Assembly: GCA_021773035.1 (NCBI GenBank)
Contig: JAJFKU010000013.1
Coordinates: 18,555-82,554, forward strand
Direction: 5' to 3'
From: Woeseiaceae bacterium
GTDB taxonomy: Bacteria > Pseudomonadota > Gammaproteobacteria > Steroidobacterales > Woeseiaceae
DNA: 64,000 bases
This document shows, one piece after another, positions 8,161 through 16,054 of this stretch. The stretch's first letter is position 1. Every line of letters begins with the position of its first letter. The notes beneath the pieces were generated by a model. That model was given only the letters and a program-made list of their open reading frames with translations. It was not told the origin of the DNA and searched no databases. The position numbers and the translations under genes are program-made.

Positions 8161-9972
8161 ATGAGAGTTCTTCACTTGATCTGGCTGGCATCCCTGTTTT
8201 GTCTGCCACCTGCTTCTTCTGAGGCGAAAAGCGGAGTACCTGACCAGGGAGATGACCATCAGAACTGGTATCAACATGCCGCAATATCGCCGGATTCCCG
8301 GAGCATTGCCTTTACCTACAAAGGCGATATTCACATTGTGCCGGTTGAAGGGGGGCGGGCGGATAATCTGACCTCGAGCAAGGCCTGGGATGGGCACCCG
8401 GTATGGTCGCGCGACGGTCGAAAGTTATCCTACGCAAGCGCATCGAACGGAAATCTTGATGTCTTCGTACTTGGAGTTGATAGTGGGAGGGCGAGCCAGC
8501 TTACCTTTCATCCCGCGGACGATATTCCCGTCGACTTCTTAGCGGACGATTTCGCTGCTGTTTTCTACTCAGAGAGGGTTGATGCTGCAGGCAGCCTGCA
8601 CTATCCGAACGGTGGGGGCCACTTCGCTGAGCTATACAGCGTCGACATTCGTGGCGGCACACCACGCTTGATGCTTACGCAGCCTGTTGCGAATGCACGC
8701 ATAGGAGGTTCGACTGGCGATATTCTGTTTGAAGACAAAAAAAGCACGGAGAGTCGGAATCGCAAGCGAGAGAAATCCAGTTCCACGAGCGACATATGGA
8801 TCTACGATCAAAAAAGTAACTCGAGTCGCCAATTAAGCAAATCCAGCAGTTCGGAACGCCACCCGGTTTGGCTCGATTCCAATGAGTACTATTTTCTGTC
8901 CGATGAAAGCGGAGCGATGAATGTCTGGCAGGGGCAGTTGGGTTCAACAGGAAAACGACAGGTAACCGGGCATTCCGGTTACACGCTGCGATCCCTGAGT
9001 GTCGCTCGGGATCGTACTCTCGTGTACACACACGACGGAAACGTATACAGAAAGTTCCTCGGCCACGATCCGGAGCTCGTGATAATCGAGCACCTGTCCA
9101 GTACTGAAGCTGACGAACCGGTGGTTCTCGGCGTTGATTCCCACATATCCGAATTCTCGGTTTCTCCGTTGGAAAACGAAGTGGCGCTTGTGGCACATGG
9201 CGAAATTCTGGTTACGAACCTGGACACAGGAAAGTCCCGGTTTGTAACCGGTACTCCGGAGCTTGAGCGGTCTGTATCGTTTTCGCCGAATGGCCGGCGC
9301 CTGCTGTACTCGGCGGAACGTGGCGAAACCTGGGGAATATTCGAGTCCTATATAGAAGGTGTCGATGCGGAATCATTCCTGACGGCCGCTGATATCGGCG
9401 AACGAGAGATATTGTCCGGCGAGCGGGATTATCTGTATCCGAAATACTCACCGGATAGCGTCGCGATTGCTTACTGGACGGATGAGGAAGACCTCGAAGT
9501 ACTCAATACCCGAACGAATAGACGAAACGTCGTTGTTTCAGGTGATCTCAATTACAGCTACGTCGAAGGGGACATGCGTTTCGACTGGTCGAATGACGGC
9601 TACTGGCTGGTGTTCGATTTCAGTCCACGAGGTCGTATCGGTCTGACGAATATAGGTATTGCACCTGCCGATGGCTCCCATGAAGCCATAGACGTAACGC
9701 AGTCCGGCTATGTGAACGCAGAACCGAAGTGGCACGGGTCGTCGGGTACGATATTCTGGCGCAGCAATCGCGAAGGAAAGCGGCCGCACGCGGGGTGGGA
9801 GGGGAGTGCAAGCGACTTTGACGTGTTCATGTACAAGCCGGAGCTGGAAGTACTCGACCCCGAGTCCGACAGCGTTCGGAAAGCCGGCAACGTTACGCAC
9901 ATCGTCAGGATCCAGTGGAGCCAGGCCGAATGTCAGTCGTGTAACGCCGCTTGGGTCAGATGTCCTGAGTGA
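8161..9972 (+). CDS. Tricorn-type protease, N-terminal beta-propeller part (frameshifted gene)
   Basis: This 603-residue frame starts with a Sec signal peptide (cleavage near residue 22) and continues as a series of PD40/WD40-like beta-propeller blades. Repeats such as ISPDSRSIAFTYKGDIHIVP, PVWSRDGRKLSYAS, FSPNGRRLLYSAE and PKYSPDSVAIAYWTDEEDL are typical of the tricorn/TolB propeller. Homology stops at about 9925. The tail after that (AECQSCNAAWVRCPE) is out-of-frame junk, and the tricorn sequence resumes in the +1 frame in the next entry. A GGGGAG ribosome site precedes the ATG. Either the gene is a recent pseudogene, the base call is wrong, or the halves are joined by frameshifting. Confidence 0.8.
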   Translation: MRVLHLIWLASLFCLPPASSEAKSGVPDQGDDHQNWYQHAAISPDSRSIAFTYKGDIHIVPVEGGRADNLTSSKAWDGHPVWSRDGRKLSYASASNGNLDVFVLGVDSGRASQLTFHPADDIPVDFLADDFAAVFYSERVDAAGSLHYPNGGGHFAELYSVDIRGGTPRLMLTQPVANARIGGSTGDILFEDKKSTESRNRKREKSSSTSDIWIYDQKSNSSRQLSKSSSSERHPVWLDSNEYYFLSDESGAMNVWQGQLGSTGKRQVTGHSGYTLRSLSVARDRTLVYTHDGNVYRKFLGHDPELVIIEHLSSTEADEPVVLGVDSHISEFSVSPLENEVALVAHGEILVTNLDTGKSRFVTGTPELERSVSFSPNGRRLLYSAERGETWGIFESYIEGVDAESFLTAADIGEREILSGERDYLYPKYSPDSVAIAYWTDEEDLEVLNTRTNRRNVVVSGDLNYSYVEGDMRFDWSNDGYWLVFDFSPRGRIGLTNIGIAPADGSHEAIDVTQSGYVNAEPKWHGSSGTIFWRSNREGKRPHAGWEGSASDFDVFMYKPELEVLDPESDSVRKAGNVTHIVRIQWSQAECQSCNAAWVRCPE

Positions 9973-11386
9973 GGGTTTTGTCGTATCTCCCGATGCGGAA
10001 TTCGTCTATTTTCTGACACGATCTTTGGGCAACCGTATCGAGCTCTGGCGTTTGGGTATGGCTGATCGGTCGACGCGGCGGCTGACGACAATCGACGCGA
10101 GTAACGTGAAGCTGGACATCGCATCCGACGGATCAAGGATAGTGCTTCTGATTGATGGAGCGTTGGCATACGTTGATCTGGATAACGCGGAAGAGCTGGA
10201 AGCGAACCTTGTTCGTGTTGCCGTCGACCAGAATCTGGAGGTCTCGCCCCACGATCGGCGACTGGCGGTGTTCGACCACCTGGTGAATCTCGTCCGGCGC
10301 CGATTCTACAAGCCAGGCATGCTGGACGCAGATTGGGAGGCGGGAGTACATCATTATCGCAACAAGTTGAGCAATATCGCGCATGATCGGGACCTTGCAA
10401 CAATATGGTCAGAGTTAATTGGCGAACTGAATGTATCGCATGCCTCTACTGCGTTGCTGCAGGACACCGAAAAGAATGGCGCTGAGCTGGCGGCGCTTGG
10501 TTTGTTTATCGATACTTCTTATGACGGAGCTGGCTTAGAGATCGAGGAAGTTCTGCCCGGCGGACCGCTCGATGGGTTGCTGGAAGAGCGTGGTGCGGGA
10601 ACAGTCCTTACTGCAGTTGACGGAGAGCCGGTTACCCGCAATACGAATTTCTATAGTTTACTGCATGACCGTTACGGCTCCAGAATTGACCTTACGTTCC
10701 GCGGTTCGGACAATTCGACATTCTCCTTCGAAGTTGACCCGATAACATTGGAGGAGCAGCGTCGCCTTCTGTATGACCGATGGACGGACAGGCTGCGCGT
10801 GCGGGTCGAAGAATTGTCGGCTGGCAGGATAGGATACTCTCATCTCCCGCGTATGAACGATGACAGCTTTCGCCATATGTATGATGACGTATTCGGTCGG
10901 TACAATGACCGTGACGCACTGGTCATCGATACCCGGTTCAATACGGGCGGCAGTATCACGGAAGATCTAACCAAGGTGTTTTCTGGCAGCCCGCTATTCT
11001 GGGGCTTCTCTCGACAGCCGCGCTCACTTACTTATCCTTATACACGCTGGACGAAACCGATCATAGTGCTTGTCAACGCAAGCAACTATTCCGACGCGTA
11101 CCTGATGCCAATGGCGTTTCAATCCCTGGGTCTGGCGACGGTAGTCGGCGATTCGGTTCCGGGAACCGGTGTCGGAGCCTATTGGGAGGAGGTTATTGGC
11201 GCAAATATCGAGGTGATGATTCCGCAGTTCGGCATGCAGGACAACAGTGGACGCGACCTCGAGGGACTGGAGTTCACGCCGGATATCAGGGTTTTGAACT
11301 CGCCACAGGACGTTTCGGCCGGGCATGATGAACAGCTCGAGTATGCGGTCCGGCTGCTACTCCAGAAGCTGCGATCGCGGAACTGA
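9806..11386 (+). CDS. Tricorn-type protease, C-terminal PDZ and S41-like protease part (frameshifted gene)
   Basis: This frame is open from 9806, but family-like sequence begins only near 9930 (NVSRVTPLGSDVLSEG), exactly where the upstream half loses homology. It contains the end of the second propeller, the C1 helical region with GELNVSHAS near residues 208-216, a PDZ domain, and the catalytic core. RFNTGG lies near residue 380, the nucleophile segment NASNYSDAYLMP has Ser at about 429, and PQFGMQDNSGRDLEG follows. These match the tricorn C-terminal serine protease. No ribosome site or signal peptide fits a separate start, so it would not be secreted on its own. The full-length product would be about 1,070 residues and exported to the periplasm. 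Confidence 0.8.
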   Translation: MQATLTCSCTSRSWKYSTPSPTAFGKPATLRTSSGSSGARPNVSRVTPLGSDVLSEGFVVSPDAEFVYFLTRSLGNRIELWRLGMADRSTRRLTTIDASNVKLDIASDGSRIVLLIDGALAYVDLDNAEELEANLVRVAVDQNLEVSPHDRRLAVFDHLVNLVRRRFYKPGMLDADWEAGVHHYRNKLSNIAHDRDLATIWSELIGELNVSHASTALLQDTEKNGAELAALGLFIDTSYDGAGLEIEEVLPGGPLDGLLEERGAGTVLTAVDGEPVTRNTNFYSLLHDRYGSRIDLTFRGSDNSTFSFEVDPITLEEQRRLLYDRWTDRLRVRVEELSAGRIGYSHLPRMNDDSFRHMYDDVFGRYNDRDALVIDTRFNTGGSITEDLTKVFSGSPLFWGFSRQPRSLTYPYTRWTKPIIVLVNASNYSDAYLMPMAFQSLGLATVVGDSVPGTGVGAYWEEVIGANIEVMIPQFGMQDNSGRDLEGLEFTPDIRVLNSPQDVSAGHDEQLEYAVRLLLQKLRSRN

Positions 11387-11518
11387 TCTCGACGGGCCCT
11401 GCGCGAAGCCGGACATCGCAGATCGGGTATTTCGGGCTAAGCGATACCACTCCGCGCACCCCGCGGCCCACGGCTAACCATCATGCGGTGTAGGATGAGT
11501 GTCGAGGAGTGGCCGCTT

Positions 11519-11547
11519 CGGTGCCCGATTTGGGTGGCTCATCACTC
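11519..11547 (+). promoter_or_regulatory. Putative ECF-sigma promoter upstream of the first FecI-type gene
   Basis: CGGTGCCCGATT at 11519-11530, six variable bases, then GCTCATCACTC at 11537-11547. The same two blocks with the same spacing occur at 13221-13249 upstream of the TonB receptor of this module. Twenty-three of 29 positions are fixed and the variable bases form one central block, as expected for -35 and -10 boxes separated by a spacer. It implies that the sigma factor controls its own gene and the receptor. Confidence 0.6.
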
Positions 11548-11568
11548 TATATAGGTAGAGGCCTCAAT

Positions 11569-12108
11569 TTGACGGACGACACAAACGAAACGAAACGGCT
11601 AATGGGCCGGGTGGTGCAGCGAAAACGTGCCCAGATCGAACAGTACCTGGCGAATCGGGTCGCGAATCCCGAGGATGCGCGGGAACTGGCGCAGGAGGCA
11701 TTCTTGCGTCTGTTGCGCCTGGAGGAGACTGAATTTATTCAGCAGCCGGAGGCGTATCTGTTTCGCATCGCGGTGAACCTGGCTTACGAGCATGGGCTGC
11801 GGCAAAAAAAATCGCCGATCGACGCCTACGCCGTGGTCGAGGAAGACCACGAGGCATTGGCGACTGCGAACACGACCGAGGAACTTGCGATCCTGCGGGA
11901 ACGAATCGCGCAGGTGGAAACCGGGTTGAGCACGATGGCGCCGAATGTTCAGGCCGCCCTGGTCTACCAGCGGCGTGACGGCATGAGCTACGCAGAGATC
12001 GCGGAGCGGCTCGGCGTGTCAACGAGTATGGTAAAGAAGTACCTGCATGCAGCACTGATCCGATGCCGGGAGTGCTCACGAGACTGGAACGATGACGACG
12101 CGCGATAA
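11569..12108 (+). CDS. FecI-type ECF RNA polymerase sigma factor (module 1)
   Basis: I choose TTG at 11569 (179 residues) because AGAGG lies seven bases upstream and the longer frame, open to a GTG at 11509, would run through the promoter-like element. Region 2 is visible as EDARELAQEAFLRLLRLE with FIQQPEAYLFRIAVNLAYEH, and region 4 as MSYAEIAERLGVSTSMVKKYLHAAL. It would direct RNA polymerase to the receptor gene when released by its FecR partner. It overlaps the FecR gene by 17 bases. Module order sigma, anti-sigma, receptor with an STN signalling domain is the classical cell-surface signalling arrangement. Confidence 0.9.
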   Translation: MTDDTNETKRLMGRVVQRKRAQIEQYLANRVANPEDARELAQEAFLRLLRLEETEFIQQPEAYLFRIAVNLAYEHGLRQKKSPIDAYAVVEEDHEALATANTTEELAILRERIAQVETGLSTMAPNVQAALVYQRRDGMSYAEIAERLGVSTSMVKKYLHAALIRCRECSRDWNDDDAR

Positions 12109-13165
12109 TTCAGAACAGGCCATGCACGAAGCCGCGAACTGGGTACTCGAGTTGCAGGGCGGGGAATTGTCCGTGGCCGAGCGAAAACGCTTCGCTTGCT
12201 GGTTGCGCGAGTCGCCGGCCAATGTCCGGGAGTATCTGGAGCTGGCCGGTCTCTGGAAGGAGCTGGAAGTCTATGACGTCGACCATCGCATCGACGTTGA
12301 TGCACTGCTCGGCGAAAGCAACGTCGTGCCATTGGCATCCTCGCAAAGTACGGTCAGGAAACTATCTCCCCCGATGAATCGCCGTCGCTGGACTTACTGG
12401 GCGGCGGCCGGTATTGCTGCATTGGCCGTTGCGGCCGGCGGTTTGTTTGTATCACGCGTCGGGAGTACGCCGGACGACAACCTGTTCGCAACACGAGTTG
12501 GTGAACAACGCTCGGTCGCATTGGAAGATGGCTCGGTAGTACATCTGAACACCGCCAGTGCCGCGATAATCGTAGTGACCGAGACACAACGCTATGTTGA
12601 ATTGCGTTCCGGTGAGGCCTATTTCACCGTTGCTAAAGATCCGGACCGACCCTTTGTTGTGCGCGCCGGCGATACCGAAGTGCGTGCTCTGGGCACGCAG
12701 TTTAACGTGCGCCGGCAGGCATCGCTTGCGACGGTGACGGTGGTGGAGGGCCGCGTAGCGGTCAGCCAAACGGGAAGCGCGGCTCTGGCACCGAGTAAGA
12801 AGACCGGGGCGGAGGGTCCAACCCTGGAGCTAAGCGCAGGTCAGCAAGTCAGCGTCGGCAGCGCAGTAGGCAGCGCCCGTACGGAGGACGTTAAAGCCGA
12901 AAAAGTTGTGGCGTGGACTGAACGGCGCCTGGTATTCGAGGGCGAGACCCTGGCCGATATTGTGGCCGAGTTCAATCGCTACAACTTCAATCGGTTGGAG
13001 GTGAATGATCCCGCTATCGCCTCGATTCGTTTGAGCGCAGTTTTTGGCTCGAACGACCCGGAGTCGCTGCTCGAATATCTGAGCACCATGGATGTAGTCG
13101 ATATCGAAAGGCGGGCTGACGGTACGCGAGTTATTCGTGCGGCGCGTGTGCCCCAGGAGCGTTGA
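12092..13165 (+). CDS. FecR-type anti-sigma regulator (module 1)
   Basis: This 357-residue protein has an N-terminal cytoplasmic domain of the DUF4880 kind (HEAANWVLELQGGELSVAER, FACWLRES), a single membrane helix at about residues 104-125 (WTYWAAAGIAALAVAAGGLF), and a periplasmic FecR domain (EDGSVVHLNTASA, GEAYFTVAKDPDRPFVV, LGTQFNVR). A small STN-like C-terminal domain ends the protein. It would hold the sigma factor at the membrane and receive the signal from the receptor's STN domain. ATG at 12122 is an alternative start. Confidence 0.92.
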   Translation: MTTRDNSEQAMHEAANWVLELQGGELSVAERKRFACWLRESPANVREYLELAGLWKELEVYDVDHRIDVDALLGESNVVPLASSQSTVRKLSPPMNRRRWTYWAAAGIAALAVAAGGLFVSRVGSTPDDNLFATRVGEQRSVALEDGSVVHLNTASAAIIVVTETQRYVELRSGEAYFTVAKDPDRPFVVRAGDTEVRALGTQFNVRRQASLATVTVVEGRVAVSQTGSAALAPSKKTGAEGPTLELSAGQQVSVGSAVGSARTEDVKAEKVVAWTERRLVFEGETLADIVAEFNRYNFNRLEVNDPAIASIRLSAVFGSNDPESLLEYLSTMDVVDIERRADGTRVIRAARVPQER

Positions 13166-13220
13166 GTTTTACGAAAAGGCTGGCTGAATCTCGCACGATG
13201 ATCATTTTATTTTTCCGGTT

Positions 13221-13249
13221 CGGTGCCCGATTAACTTAGCTCATCACTC
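13221..13249 (+). promoter_or_regulatory. Putative ECF-sigma promoter upstream of TonB receptor 1
   Basis: CGGTGCCCGATT at 13221-13232 and GCTCATCACTC at 13239-13249, separated by six bases, copy the element at 11519-11547. Downstream, GTAGTAGAGAC resembles TAGGTAGAGGC at the same distance in the other copy. It sits 48 bases before the receptor ATG in non-coding DNA, which supports a promoter role. Confidence 0.6.
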
Positions 13250-13296
13250 GTTAGTAGTAGAGACGGCCATTTGGTCGTCGCTTACGGGGGAACACC

Positions 13297-15816
13297 ATGA
13301 TCCGCAGAGTTACTTTTCACTTGTCCGCACTCATCGCGTTGGGCTTTTTTTCCATCGTCTCGGCCGCTGACGAGACGACGTCTGAAGATATCGCACCGCA
13401 GCCGCTAAACGCTGCGCTACGGGAATTCGCCGATCAATCCGGGCTGCAGGTTGTATATCGAACTGAGCTTGCAACCGGTATTGAAACCAGGGGTACTGAT
13501 TCACCGGAGTCCGACGACGAAGCGCTCGATCAACTGCTTGCCAGCACCGGTCTTGAGTTTCGCTTTGTCAACGACCGTACCGTTGCGATTCAAACCTCTG
13601 TAGAGGAGGCCGACTATTCGAATTCGGGAAAACACCGGCCGGCGTCGACTCGACTGCTGATGGCACAGAATCGAACGTCGGCGCCGCAGAGTCAGAGAAA
13701 CCAGTCGCAGATGACGGACGACAGCGATGATCGGGTGACTGACGAAATCGTTGTTGTTGGATCGAAACGTAAATTTGCACCGACCGACTCAAGTGCCGCG
13801 ACGAAGATGGCACTGGATGTTCTGGAAACGCCGCAGTCGCTTACCGTTGTTTCGTCGGAACTGCTCGGGATCATCGGCGCAAACAACTTCAACGAGGCGG
13901 CTGCAATCGCACCCGGAGTGATGAATGAAGAAAACAGCATTGCGTTGTTCATTGATACGGTCGCAAGAGGGTTTCTCGTCGATTGGTGGAACGGAAACAA
14001 GATCGAGGGAATGCCGTTTCAGAACGGCGGAGGGCCGGTTGACTTTGGAGTTGTCGAAAGAATGGACATAGTCCGTGGTCCGGCATCGATCATATACGGG
14101 CAGTCTGACTATGGGGCGACGTTGAATATCAACCTGAAAAAGCCCGAGGTGGATCGCGCCTTTTCCGGTGAAATAGGCGGCAGTACTGACGGGAGCCGTC
14201 GTGTTCTTGCAGATGTAACAGGCGCGCTCAATGAGAGTGATAGCCTGCTTGGTCGGCTGATTGTTATCGACGATCAGGTCAGGACGAGCCAGGATTACAG
14301 TTTTTCAGACACTTCGACGGTCGCGCCCGGAATTACGTGGCACATATCGGATGAAACGAGTGTGGAGCTCAGTTCATTTCATTCCAGGCGCGACATGAGG
14401 CGTCACTATGGGTTCGTCGCGGGACAGGATGCGCTGGGGAACATATTCCTGCCGGATGTCTCGGACAGAGCGTTCGTGGGCGCAAACTGGGGAGTCAGTG
14501 CCGCAAGCATGGACTTTGTCGTTGCAGAGTTGACGCACCACTTCAGCGATGACTGGTCGATTGTTGCGAAGGCATCAGATCACCATTCTCAGCTTACGTG
14601 GAGAGAACCATTTGCGATTGCCCTTGCAGACGAAAACGGCGATGCACCGTTTCTCGATTTTTGGTCCAACCAGGATTCTTATGACACCGCGGCAGATCTC
14701 ACACTGCTCGGCGATTTCGATTGGTTGGGCGGGTCGCATTCATTGATGCTAAGTGGGACATTCCGCACAAACGAATCAAATTACTTCTCAGCATGTTGCG
14801 GGGACCTCGGTGTAATCAATATATACGATCCTGACCCGACAGGGTATGACACGACATACACGAATCTACCCGATGACCCCGAGGATCAGTGGCAGGATTA
14901 TACGGGAACGTTTTCGTACGACGAGGCCGTCAATGCGGACGAATGGTCCGTATCAGCATTGTTGTTGCTGCGCCCGACGGATCGCATTACGGTAATGACC
15001 GGCATTGGGGTGGTTGATTTCGAAAAAACCAATACGTTCTTCACCGATACGAGTGTTTCGCACCAGACGCCGGCCTCGTACAAAAACGATCACACTACCT
15101 TCAGAGCCGGACTCGTATACGGGGTCAGGGAAAATACGAATGTATACCTGAGCTATTCTGATGGCGTCAGTTTCAAGCCGGCGCAGACGTTCAGCGGCGC
15201 CTCGTTGGAACCGGAGACTGGTGAACAATGGGAGGTCGGGGCGAAGCTGAGAGTGCTGGACGACAACCTGACCATATCCGCTGCGGCTTTCCGGATCGAC
15301 CGGATGAACGTGGCGACAAATGATCCGGATTTTCCGAACCAGCCGTTTTCCGTACCGATCGACGGGCAACGTCACGAGGGCTTCGAAATTGAGATGATCG
15401 GAGAGCCGATTCCCGGCTGGAATATCATTGCGTCCTACAGCAACGTCGACGTGGAGATTACCGAGGCGCCGGACCCGGGAATGGTTGGGCAGCAAACAGC
15501 GAATACGCCGCGAGATATGGTAAAGCTGTATACGACCTACGAATTTCTGGACGGTCGCGCGGGCGGATTTAGCGTTGGTGGTGGCGTGTTCTACGTTTCG
15601 GATCGGGAGGCAGACAATTTCGGAAGCCTGACATTGCCGAGCTATACCCGTATAGATCTGAGGCTTGCGTATGAGGGATTCGAGAATATCGGACTGGCCC
15701 TGAATGCGATCAACATCACCGATGAGAAGATAGTTTCGTCGACGACGGGCTTTCTTGACGGACTGGACTATCAGTACTTGCCTTCGATTAACTTTCGCGT
15801 GACGTTTGACTATTGA
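13297..15816 (+). CDS. TonB-dependent receptor with STN signalling domain (module 1)
   Basis: This 839-residue outer-membrane receptor has a signal peptide (residues 1-23), an STN domain at about 30-95 (PQPLNAALREFADQSGLQVV, STGLEFRFVNDRTVAI) that would contact FecR, a linker, then a TonB box-like DEIVVVGSKRK near 148 and the plug (LETPQSLTVVSSELLG, VERMDIVRGPASIIYG). A 22-strand barrel ends with INFRVTFDY. The plug pattern is that of siderophore-type receptors, but such receptors also import other large molecules. The gene follows the sigma and anti-sigma genes and its own sigma-type promoter. The neighbouring hydrolases suggest a peptide-like ligand rather than a simple iron chelate. Confidence 0.93.
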   Translation: MIRRVTFHLSALIALGFFSIVSAADETTSEDIAPQPLNAALREFADQSGLQVVYRTELATGIETRGTDSPESDDEALDQLLASTGLEFRFVNDRTVAIQTSVEEADYSNSGKHRPASTRLLMAQNRTSAPQSQRNQSQMTDDSDDRVTDEIVVVGSKRKFAPTDSSAATKMALDVLETPQSLTVVSSELLGIIGANNFNEAAAIAPGVMNEENSIALFIDTVARGFLVDWWNGNKIEGMPFQNGGGPVDFGVVERMDIVRGPASIIYGQSDYGATLNINLKKPEVDRAFSGEIGGSTDGSRRVLADVTGALNESDSLLGRLIVIDDQVRTSQDYSFSDTSTVAPGITWHISDETSVELSSFHSRRDMRRHYGFVAGQDALGNIFLPDVSDRAFVGANWGVSAASMDFVVAELTHHFSDDWSIVAKASDHHSQLTWREPFAIALADENGDAPFLDFWSNQDSYDTAADLTLLGDFDWLGGSHSLMLSGTFRTNESNYFSACCGDLGVINIYDPDPTGYDTTYTNLPDDPEDQWQDYTGTFSYDEAVNADEWSVSALLLLRPTDRITVMTGIGVVDFEKTNTFFTDTSVSHQTPASYKNDHTTFRAGLVYGVRENTNVYLSYSDGVSFKPAQTFSGASLEPETGEQWEVGAKLRVLDDNLTISAAAFRIDRMNVATNDPDFPNQPFSVPIDGQRHEGFEIEMIGEPIPGWNIIASYSNVDVEITEAPDPGMVGQQTANTPRDMVKLYTTYEFLDGRAGGFSVGGGVFYVSDREADNFGSLTLPSYTRIDLRLAYEGFENIGLALNAINITDEKIVSSTTGFLDGLDYQYLPSINFRVTFDY

Positions 15817-15915
15817 GTGGGCTAACAAACCGACGCTTGTAAAACACCCTGTCGATGTATTCCCAAATAGTGCCTTAGATTCCAACGATGCAAGCCCATA
15901 GCGCAGTGAATACAA

Positions 15916-16038
15916 GGGGTGGAAAGCTACCGCTGAATCGTCATGTTGTGTATTGGGTGGAACGGAGGTGAGTTCTTCGGTGCTTATGTCGCAGTCAGAG
16001 AGATTACTTGAGGTTTTCACTGCACTACGGTCGCGTGT
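15916..16038 (+). repeat. Duplicated leader of a FecI-type sigma gene (copy A), including a 5' coding relic
   Basis: These 123 bases match 28898-29020 without gaps, at roughly four identical bases in five by eye. The copy includes about 70 bases of upstream sequence and the first 18 codons of the second sigma gene: ATG at 15986 begins MSQSERLLEVFTALRSRV, against MSQSERLLEVFTTLRTRI in the intact gene. Similarity stops just before the sulfatase start. The relic is in frame with the sulfatase, so translation from 15986 would add 23 residues in front of its signal peptide. Confidence 0.8.
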
Positions 16039-16054
16039 GGGGAAGGTTGAGCCT

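Noticed and set aside
11509..11568. Start of the first sigma factor at GTG 11509
   Set aside because: The extra twenty codons run through the promoter-like element shared with 13221, and a better ribosome site lies before TTG 11569.
15953..16054. Sulfatase start at 15953 or 15986
   Set aside because: These codons are a sigma-factor relic. Starting there would bury the signal peptide, while ATG 16055 has its own ribosome site.
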